Shown: piece after piece, positions 55,672-64,000 of the stretch | Layout: each line of letters begins with the position of its first letter | How positions within the stretch are numbered: the stretch's first letter is position 1 | Source: Ciona intestinalis | Lineage: Eukaryota > Chordata > Ascidiacea > Phlebobranchia > Cionidae | NCBI RefSeq assembly: GCF_000224145.3 | Contig: NC_020175.2 | Span: 917,948 to 981,947, forward strand | Direction: 5' to 3' | DNA length: 64,000 bases | The notes under the pieces: generated by a model | What the model saw: the letters and a program-made list of their open reading frames with translations, nothing else | Databases searched by the model: none | What the model was told of the DNA's origin: nothing | Translations under genes and position numbers: made by a program

Positions 55672-58600
55672 ATGTCCTATGAAGATATTTTAAAAGCTGT
55701 AGGGGGCTTCGGTCGTTACCAAAAGCTTCTTACCCTCTTACTGGTAGTTAGCGGTATTCCTAACGGTTATCTTGTTTTGACAATTGTGTTTGTGGGAATG
55801 ACACCACCCCACCGTTGTTGTGTACCTGGCATTGAAGGTGGGATATTCTGCATGTTGTTATAATCGAACACGGAATAAACACAGAGCATGACCGCTGGTT
55901 GTTTTTCAGAGTGTCTTCGCAACAGCAGTGGACCGACACCAAACTACGATCTTCCAAAAGCGGTACCAAGCTCATAATATGTTAGGTGGTAAAGTGGTTA
56001 GGGTGCCTGCCTCTATACCACAGAGTGTTCTCACATCCTCACGGCTTCCACAGACCGTTGTTAACTGTTTAAAACACGATCAGGCTATTTGGATATTAGG
56101 TGTTAAAGGTGTCCCATCTTTCCCCACTTTACTATACCACTGTAAGGCCATGTGTCCTTGGGCCACTGGGTTGTGGCTGCCAGGCGTTCATGGCAACGTT
56201 CATTTAACACCAATTGCTTTCAATCCATGGGTCCCTTCTGGGTTATCTAAATTGTCATCCATACAAAAAAAAACATGAAAAAATAGTTACGTACCAAGTT
56301 ACATGTGTGGTGGTAACTCGTAAGAGGGCACGAGACACATGAAACAGAACATCTCTTGCTATAACGATTGTCGGTGCCTGGCCACGCAAAGAAATAAGCT
56401 ACATTTATTGCATTTAGAGCAATTTATATGCTATCTCGGAAACCAATCAACTTATCTTGCAGACTTGGGAAGCCCACATACCACACCACGATATCGACGG
56501 TGTTAAGTACAGTCAATGTGGCATGATTTCTACCGATAGCAACACGACAAAGCAATGTACTAACGGTTGGGTGTTTGACATCGATTCGGATAGAACTACA
56601 TTCGTAACGGAGGTGATTAAATATTAAATATACGATTTAATAATTATTTAGCGGTAAAATACATATTTGCCATCAGTTCTTATGTTTTCATACTTTTCTT
56701 TATAGTAGTTTAGAAACAAGAAACGGTCAAACTTTAGTGTTTTTTCGTATGGAAAATTCCATGCATTATTGAAACATACAAATTTGTTTTAGTCTAGCGT
56801 TTTTATCACGCGATTTTTTAGAAGCTGTTTCGTTTTTGCAAACCATGATGGTACCTTTAGGTTACATTTGAGCATTTCTATCAACACACAAAATTTCATT
56901 TTTCGTTGGTATGCTTCTTTAAGAAGCCCGCGACTGCATAACCGAGACTAATTTCGGCAATTATTTATCGCCGATACCAATATAAGACTCCAATATAAAA
57001 ATACTTGTTTTTACCCCTATATAGCCTATATATTTTAGAGACTTTCGTTTTGCTGTTAACTTCCTTATCTTATTCATTTAATTTAATATGATCTATGTTA
57101 TTTAAAGCGATAATAAAAGTATTCAAAAAATGTTCATGTCTCGAACAAAATTGTTCATGTGTTTAAATATACAATTCATGCTATATTATGTTTCAGTGGG
57201 AATTAGTTTGTGACAGATCATTGTATCGACCTCTCCTAACAGCATTATTCATGGCGGGCGTTATGTGTGGATCTACATTAAGTGGCTTTTTATCTGACAG
57301 GTATGGTGTGGCTGCGGCTGAAACTTTTGTTCAGCTGTATTTAAAACAGATCCTCCACTCTCAAGAATTACGCGCTTCGTTCTGGCTTCAACTTATATTT
57401 CTCTGAAGCATAATAGCGGTAACTAGAAAAATGAAATAAACCAGTATAAATAACGAGTAACAGATTAGCGAACACCAGAAATATACACACAAGATTACCT
57501 GCAATGAATTGGAGTGGCTAAAATAGGGATCTGCCTGCCGTCCCGTCACTCATAAAAAGGTCAAACTAAACGGTTTCAGGAGTGAACAAAACGGGAGAAA
57601 AAAGGCGACGTAACATAGAGCGAGTTTAACAAACATAAACGAGAACAGCGCCACCATTTTATACCGTGGAGCTAAATATGGAACTTGCAAAAACTAAAGT
57701 TGTATTGCAGAGTGTAACCTTTTTGCAGGGAGGTTATAAATACCGCTCAAAACATACGATCAGGAGTACAATCAGTTTACGGTTACATTCGGAAATTCTT
57801 ATCGCAAATACTTTCATGTGACTTAAAACTATAGGTGGCATGAAAATCACTCCTTTAAAGTAAAAAAGTTCGCATCAGTTTACTTGCATTGCACCATCTT
57901 GCAGGTTTGGTAGGCGACCCGTATTCTTGGCTGGAACATTTGGCATGTTTGTTTGCTTTGGTTTGTGCGGTATTTCCACATCACCGATCATGTATGCTAT
58001 CACTTTGTTTTTGTCTGGAGCCATGAACCTCGTAAACTATGCAACTGCCTATGTTCTTGGTAATTTATCGTGTTTTACAAATATTTAATGTTTTAATATA
58101 TATCTTGCTTTATCAATACTCTCGCAATTTTGGTTTTTATATATGACTGCAATTTACAAAAATAACGCGTAACCAAAGAGTAATTGCAAGTTATATTATA
58201 GTAGGGTGGGGAAGATGGGACACAATTTCGTTCTATTTTTCCGTCCCATTTGGTAGTAAACAAAGAACATTCAAAAAATTATAAAACTGTATCTTTGCGA
58301 CTTTCATTTGGCGTTGTTCATTGTTTTAAACACGATCAGGATATTAGGATATAATGTCCTAAAGATATCCCGTCTTCCCCCACGTTACTGTATAGTATAT
58401 GAAAGATCAATGCCGTTAACACAGAACGTCCCTTATTTCCTATCGATGTTTCGAACAATTGATAACACTCTTTTCAATCTTGAGAATACAGTTATATAAT
58501 TCTGTACATGTTAAATATTCTAAAATGGAACGACAAAAGAAAATAAAAGCATGTGCTGTTTTACGCCAATATGGTACATATGATTTGAGATCATATTGCG

Positions 58601-61600
58601 ACAGCATATTGTGTAGTAAGGTGGGGTAAGATGGGACACCTTTAGCACATAATATCCAAATATCCTGATCGTGTTTTAAACAATTATAACAACGTTCTAT
58701 ATAGCAGTCGTCAGGATACGATTTTATATTTTCTGTTCTTTATTGAATGTTCTTTGTTTACCACCAAATAAGGTGAGAAAATAGAATAAAAAGGTGTCCC
58801 ATCTTCTCCACCCTACTATATATGTGTGTAGAAAAGTATAACTGCACAGGCTATAGCCCATTGCTAACCATATATACACAAACTTGTGACAGCTTCTGAA
58901 GTGATTAGTACAAGCAAGCGAGTGATCACGGGCACATTAACTATTGCTGCGTTCGCCATTGGTTATATGTTAATACCATTGCTGGCATACTTCCTTCCAC
59001 ACTGGCGAACCCTTTACCTTATTACAAGTCTTACTGGGTTTCTGTTTATTCCATATATATGGTGAATGTTTGTATTTTAATTAAATGTAACTTATTTATT
59101 TTAACATGTCGAGGCAATGCTAGTCTTTATAACACGAGGGTTTTGTTTCATATATCTCGTGCCACTTACAGCCTAGTTTACCATGCATGTAATTTTGTGG
59201 GTACACCTTAACAATAAACGACGCTCTATTCGATTCATAAGGATATACGGGTAAATAGTTCTGTAAATCTTTATTGTTTATTACCAGAAATAACGTAGTC
59301 CCAGCATTGATTATAAAAGAGGTTGTTTGGGTTAATAAAACAACATGTCATAGTTATGCAAATAACCGTACATTTGTAATTCAGCTTCAATCCACACCTA
59401 ACCATAATAAAAAAAAACTTACAATAATTTAGGCTAATCGACGAATCACCAAGTTGGCTTTTATCAAAAGGCAAGTTTGAAGAGTTTTGGAAACTTGTGA
59501 GAAAAATAGCGAAGTCCAATGGAGTTCCTGAAGAAAACGTCGATGAATTGCGCGCCTGTTGGAAAGTATGCGTGCATTGAACCATATCGTTTTTTAAACT
59601 AAAGTTTAAAACATGAAGGTCCATAGAAAAGTCGAGATCCAGTTTGTAAAATGTTAATGCATTTTTACTCTTTTTTAATCGTTGTATACCGATATCAGCT
59701 TTAAATACAAACATATTTAGAGCCCCCAGTTCAAACGCGATATCCCTATATATCAGGTACAAATATAGCAACCGCACCTGCCTGCATATTTCTCCCTCGC
59801 TTTAGTATTTAATTAGTCAACATCGTTAAACGAACTGAAACTAATTACACAGAAAGAAGAGAATAAAGAGACCGCGGAATCTTGGTCGGATTTGTTCCGT
59901 CATTTTAAACACAGAAGAGTTTTTGCAACCCTTCTCAATAAATGCTTTACATGGTGTGTATAGTATATTTCATGGTATCAAAAAGAGTTTAAAGCCATGT
60001 TTCTTACAGGTTTTCGTGCTCTGTAGCATATTACGTGCTTTCACTAAACACCTCGAACTTTGGCGGGAGTCCTTACATAAATTGCTTCCTGGCGGCCGCT
60101 GTTGAGATTCCAGCATATGCTATTGTTATTCTTGCGCTAAAGGTAGGGGTACATTAAATAAACCTCTTTCAATGCAGCAGTCGGCAATGGGCGACCAGTT
60201 TTCGTAGTTACATAAAGGGCATTTGTGCATTGGTCTTACGTTACAAAATGAATGCATCTTGAATGAATAACTAATGATACTTCCTTTATCCTCACGTGGC
60301 CGGAAAACCATATATTCTTTATAACTCGGGTGTTCTGTTTCACATAGTAGGATGGGAGAAGATGAGACACATTGTCTGGCGAGATTTGTTTTAGTTTTCA
60401 TTTTACAGATTCCCATTTAATGGTAATCAAGAAAGACACTATTATTACGGCCTTATAAAGTGCGCGTCAAAGCTGATTACGGTTATAAAAAAAATATGCA
60501 AAATAGAAACAGTATTTTTTGAACAGTTAAAAATGCAAAATATTAAAGTGATAATTTTGAATGCTCGCTTAATAATACTACCCAGTTTCATAGATTTATA
60601 TCAAAAACTTGAATATTGCGTGCTGTGTGATTTTGTCCCATAAATCTAGTTTTAGTTTTGTGAAAAAAACTGATATACCATGAGGAAAATAGGCAGGGGT
60701 CAATATGACTTAAATTTGAGATAAAAACAACAAAGAAATATCGGTTTAACGTTATATTTATGACGTTTACATGGCAAAGAAACTAGCACAGCCGGTTAGT
60801 TTCGGTAGGTTAACTACAAGTTGCAGAATACTGCAAATGTAAATACATTTTAACTTGGTGTCCCATCTTTCCCCACATTGTGTTTTGTAGGTTTTAATTA
60901 CCAACTCTGAAAAGTTTGCTTTCAATTCAATAATTTATACCTTAGGGGTTATTCAACTGTCTTATACGGATATATTACCAATATAACATATATGGAAAAT
61001 ATATTCGAAATTCAGTCATTTGCGCTTAAAGATAAATAATAAGAATGGTTTATTGTGCGAAAAAACAGTGTAGCAAAAATGTTTGTTAATAGTTATTATC
61101 AATTTTCCGTTGTGACAAGTCTATATACATTTGTAAGTTACAACATTCAATTGTTCAAACAATACCAAATGTCTCGCAATGTAATAATGAATAAATGGGT
61201 GCCTTGAACCTAATGAAAGAATGGGAGCCTTGAACCCATTACCTCTGGGTTACAGGCAGGCGCGCTAATCACTATGCCACGGCACCGGGCGAATAACGCA
61301 TGTCACATGTTAAAAACTATATCAGTGGGGCAATGAAAAGAATGTTTAAACTTGATTTTCAAAGTATACAGCATTATTTTGTGACATTTACATGTATTCC
61401 TAACTCATCAAAATTAACGGTGGTTGTAAAGTGCCCCGTCTAACCCAGTGTGTTTTCGTTTTATTGTCGCTTTTTTTATACATGGCTGATAATTTGGACA
61501 ACCCATTGGTGACCACTGGCTTGGAGCAATTGCCATTAAATATCTTGCAGTACACATTCGCCAACAACGGTAGCAGGGACGAACCTTGATCTCATTACTT

Positions 61601-63475
61601 TTGGGTTATATAGAGTCAGGCGCGCTAACCAATTGTGCCACGGAATCTTATCTCATATAAGTTGATTGAACACGGATGTTCTGTTTCATGCACCTTGTGT
61701 CCGGTTTTGGTTTGTGGATGCGAGTTTTGTGTGGATGACAAGAGTGCAAGACAACACATTTAGTTACCACTATGGGTTTAAGGACTCTTAGTTTAAGCTC
61801 AGGCACACAGCATGTCTACAATGGTAGCAGCAACGAGCCCCGTCCTGTTTTTCCCGAGCGAACCGTAGCGCCAGAATTAAAAAAAGCAAACATTGGTGCG
61901 CAAAACTAGTCTGTCAGAAAAACTGTATTAGATTTATGTGTATATATGCGAATGATAGCAGTTTTACATTTTGCGCATTATCTTCTGCAGAAAATTGGAC
62001 GAAAATCGTTTGTGTTTGGTTCTCTGGTTTGCACCGGTGTCTTCTGTGGAGCTGTGCCTTATATTGATATCGGTAACTTATCTAATGGAGGTCACTTCCA
62101 CATATCATCTATAATAGCGTTTTGTTTTTACTTTTTTGGTTTAAATGGGTAAATTAGGGTAAAACTTATTTATCGTGGCGCATAACGGCAGTGGTTATAA
62201 CACGCGGGTGGTCTTTTCCGCATCCACATATGAGCTTGTAGTTTGATCGCTCATTTGTTTATAGTTAGCACGAAAGGAGCTATCGCCTCTGCAATGATTG
62301 GGAAGTTATGTGTCGCTGCATGTTTTTCTGTTATCTATCTCTACTGTGCTGAACTGTTTCCTACTCCAATACGAACCACTGCAGTAGGACTGTGTTCCAT
62401 GAGCGCTAGGGTGGGTGCTATTGTAGCGCCATATTTACTCTATGCAGGTAAATTCTAGGTATATGGTTATTGCGTTTATATAAAGTTTAAACATGGGTAG
62501 GGGTTATCTTGTTTCAATAATGCACTAGGTCATTGTTTTATTACAGCAGTAAGGTGAGTTATGTGGTTCTATACCTATTTTTGCTCATACTTATAGGACG
62601 ATAAAGGGAATAAAGCACGAATCATCTCACCTCAACAGCCTATACTATTTATATATTGTGTCCTAATTTGCTTACATGTCCATTATCTCAAATTGCGAGG
62701 CAGTGTTGATTCGAAACAAAAAATGTCGTACATGGAAAACAAAATTCTTGGAACAACATTTTGATACCGTATTCATTTGTGCCGTTTCGGAACGAAATTG
62801 AAGACGTTTTGAAATTTTGAAGGCAGTAATGTATTATTGACGCTACCCAATTATTTCTGCGTATATCATTCCAGGTGAAACATATTCATCACTACCTTAC
62901 CTCATCATCTTTGGACTTTCTTTTCTATCAGCATTTTTTATATTATGGCTGCCTGAGACTTGTCTTGCTACTCTGCCTGAAAGTAAAAACGACATGTTAA
63001 GGTAAGAGATAATTATACGATAATAGAATGCATATATACGCAGAGGCAGTATAGTGTAGTCCTGTGGGGTAGATTGGAAATCGTTAACGCATAATATCTG
63101 AATATCCTTTTCCTTTAATAGGAGTCCTAAAGGTACGGTATTATAATTGTTTGGGTGTTTTTTGTTTACTGCTAATATGGGGCGAAAAAATAGAATGAAA
63201 TATGTCCCATTTTCCCCATCCAGCTATGTATGAATATTGGTATGATAATTTAGTTTTTAAATGTTTATTCGCGTTTGAAGTTGGCTGTACCATGATATAT
63301 AAACAAAACATAAACACACCAAAATTACTTCGATTTCTTTTATAGATTAAAACTGAATTTAAAAGAAATCTTTAAAATTCACAAAATCATCGGCAAGGGG
63401 TCAGAAAATAATAATGACGCCAACGAAGATCAAAAATCTGTTACTGAACCTTTAAGTGTTGGTGTCGTCGCATAG
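55672..63475 (+). CDS. SLC22-family organic ion transporter, 13 exons, 561 residues
   Basis: Exons: 55672-55837, 55910-55962, 56463-56612, 57197-57300, 57905-58059, 58893-59061, 59433-59565, 59853-59953, 60010-60142, 61991-62072, 62265-62447, 62875-63001, 63346-63475. All phases agree, giving 1,686 nt with stop. It begins MSYEDILKAVGGFGRYQKL, the usual SLC22 start, followed by TM1. The large extracellular loop has paired cysteines and sequons NSS and NTT. WELVCDRS precedes TM2. The MFS signature GFLSDRFGRRPVF lies after TM2. The family ESPSWLL motif follows TM6, and YCAELFPTPIRTTAVG follows TM10. TM12 ends at LPET and a polar tail follows. Family members move organic cations, anions or carnitine across the plasma membrane; I cannot tell the substrate. 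561 residues is normal for the family. Confidence 0.93.
56030..56137. mobile_element. Half copy of the MITE
   Basis: Only one half remains, from 'gttgttaactgtttaaaacacgatcagg' to 'gtgtcccatctttccccactttactata'. Another remnant lies at 60343-60425. Confidence 0.5.
56613..57196. repeat. SLC22 intron 3 with a dispersed 'ttggtatgcttctttaa' repeat
   Basis: 56790-56925 ('acatttgagcatttctat', 'cgttggtatgcttctttaa') is the reverse complement of sequence at 39310-39480 ('ttaaaggggcataccaacga', 'atgctcaaatgt') in the AKAP9-like gene, so this is another dispersed family. Confidence 0.45.
58197..58394. mobile_element. MITE copy in an SLC22 gene intron
   Basis: The left end is tatagtagggtggggaaga and the right end is cttcccccacgttactgtata. 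The interior matches the copy at 16155 in the same orientation. It lies between exons 5 and 6 of the transporter. Confidence 0.65.
58613..58820. mobile_element. MITE copy in an SLC22 gene intron, inverted relative to its neighbour
   Basis: It begins tagtaaggtggggtaagatg and ends catcttctccaccctactata. The interior runs opposite to the copy at 58197, so the two form a large inverted pair 220 bp apart. Confidence 0.65.
61200..61292 (-). mobile_element. SINE head with clear tRNA-like boxes
   Basis: Read on the minus strand it gives GCCGTGGCATAGTGATTAGC, then CGCCTGCCTGTAACCCAGAG and GGGTTCAAGGCT. These correspond to a tRNA D-arm/box A, anticodon arm and box B. It is not a functional tRNA gene because the acceptor stem does not close. 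Confidence 0.6.
61480..61655 (-). mobile_element. SINE copy with head and middle part
   Basis: It reads 'atggctgataatttggacaacc', 'gtgaccactggcttggagcaatt', 'aacggtagcagggacgaacctt', then a tRNA-like head ending 'caggcgcgctaaccaattgtg'. It is in intron 9 of the SLC22 gene. Confidence 0.55.
63050..63230. mobile_element. Diverged MITE copy in the last SLC22 intron
   Basis: This is the same family, more decayed: 'gtagtcctgtggggtaga' on the left, 'tatgtcccattttccccatc' on the right, and the recognisable 'ttgtttactgctaatatgggg' core. Confidence 0.5.
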
Positions 63476-63689
63476 TTACTGCATGTTTATGCTGTTGCTG
63501 TCAGGCATATTGTTAATGTGAATGGATCTTCCAGCAATTTTTAAAATTGGGATCTTTTAAAGGTTAAAAAGTTTCAACTGTCTATTTATTTCGCATTCAT
63601 CAGGTCATGAAGTATCTTATTGTCCAATGACACACATACAGTAGCTACGTTATGGTTTTATAATTATGTTTCTTTGAATTAAATGTAGG

Positions 63690-63900
63690 TTGCTTTATAC
63701 TTACTTGGCTGTTGTAACAGAAGTGTTGGGTTTTCATACACCTCGTGTACGCACAGTTATCATGTATGTTACTTTGTAGGTGTACATTTACTGAAATATT
63801 TTTAATGAATGGCTGACAGTTTGACAGCCCATTAGGAACCACTGGGTCGAAACAAAACCTGTTAAGTGTCTTGCTCAAAGGTACATACACGCCCACGCCT
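63690..63900 (-). mobile_element. SINE copy downstream of the SLC22 gene
   Basis: It carries 'gtgttgggttttcatacacctcgtg', 'catgtatgttactttgtaggtg' and 'gacagcccattaggaaccactgggt', in family order. The rest of 63476-64000 holds no gene I can see. Confidence 0.5.
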
Positions 63901-64000
63901 TCTATTTGCGGTTATATATCTTCTGATATATTATCAAATGTTCACACCTCATTACTTTATCATATCCGATTGCTTTACATCGTTCTACACAGCATTTATT

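Larger units (their letters stand above)
60143..61990. other. Long intron 9 of the SLC22 gene
   Basis: This 1.85 kb intron contains a MITE remnant (60343-60425), a 'gtgtcccatctttccccacat' fragment near 60860, and SINE copies at 61200-61292, 61480-61655 and 61790-61850. I see no exon. Confidence 0.5.

Noticed and set aside
59271..59777. 168-codon minus-strand open frame
   Set aside because: It is antisense to SLC22 exon 7 and its flanking introns, and the peptide shows no domain or splice logic.
61200..61292. Possible genuine tRNA gene on the minus strand
   Set aside because: Box A and box B are present, but the acceptor stem does not pair and it continues into the SINE body.

Overview
The window looks like ascidian nuclear DNA, most likely Ciona (an inference). 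It is AT-rich, has many short GT-AG introns, carries dispersed tRNA-derived SINEs and small inverted-repeat elements, and holds chordate genes in a compact arrangement. There are two assembly gaps: 50 N at 33162-33211 and 500 N at 54896-55395.

Layout. (1) 155-304 (+): the last coding exon of a coiled-coil gene entering from the left. (2) 1581-50624 (-): one giant gene fills nearly 80% of the window. I assembled it by hand into 78 exons whose phases all agree, encoding about 4,090 residues. Its start (MDEEERKRKLEAGKAK, then a lysine-rich stretch), several internal blocks and a C-terminal PACT domain identify it as the tunicate AKAP9/pericentrin protein, a centrosome and Golgi scaffold. (3) 51499-52764 (-): an intronless LRR1, the substrate receptor of a cullin-2 ubiquitin ligase, with a visible BC box. 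(4) 53461-55520 (+): a small acidic protein gene of 71 residues in three exons, divergent from LRR1. Its second intron holds a tandem-repeat array with inverted arms and the 500-N gap. (5) 55672-63475 (+): a complete 13-exon, 561-residue SLC22 organic ion transporter.

The most interesting unexplained signals lie inside introns of the giant gene. An open cysteine-rich stretch (42173-42577) ends in a good splice donor that joins in frame to exon 13, so it looks like an alternative first exon. A two-helix hydrophobic reading frame (46827-47039) sits in intron 7 behind a splice acceptor and ends on a poly(A) signal. Two adjacent coiled-coil exons (34 and 35) are tandem duplicates.

The genes do not form one pathway. 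LRR1 and AKAP9 lie on the same strand 874 bases apart. LRR1 and the small acidic gene share a 0.7 kb divergent promoter interval. Mobile repeats (a tRNA-derived SINE, a TIR-bearing MITE with at least five near-complete copies, and a hAT-like MITE) populate the introns and in two places lie directly against splice sites.
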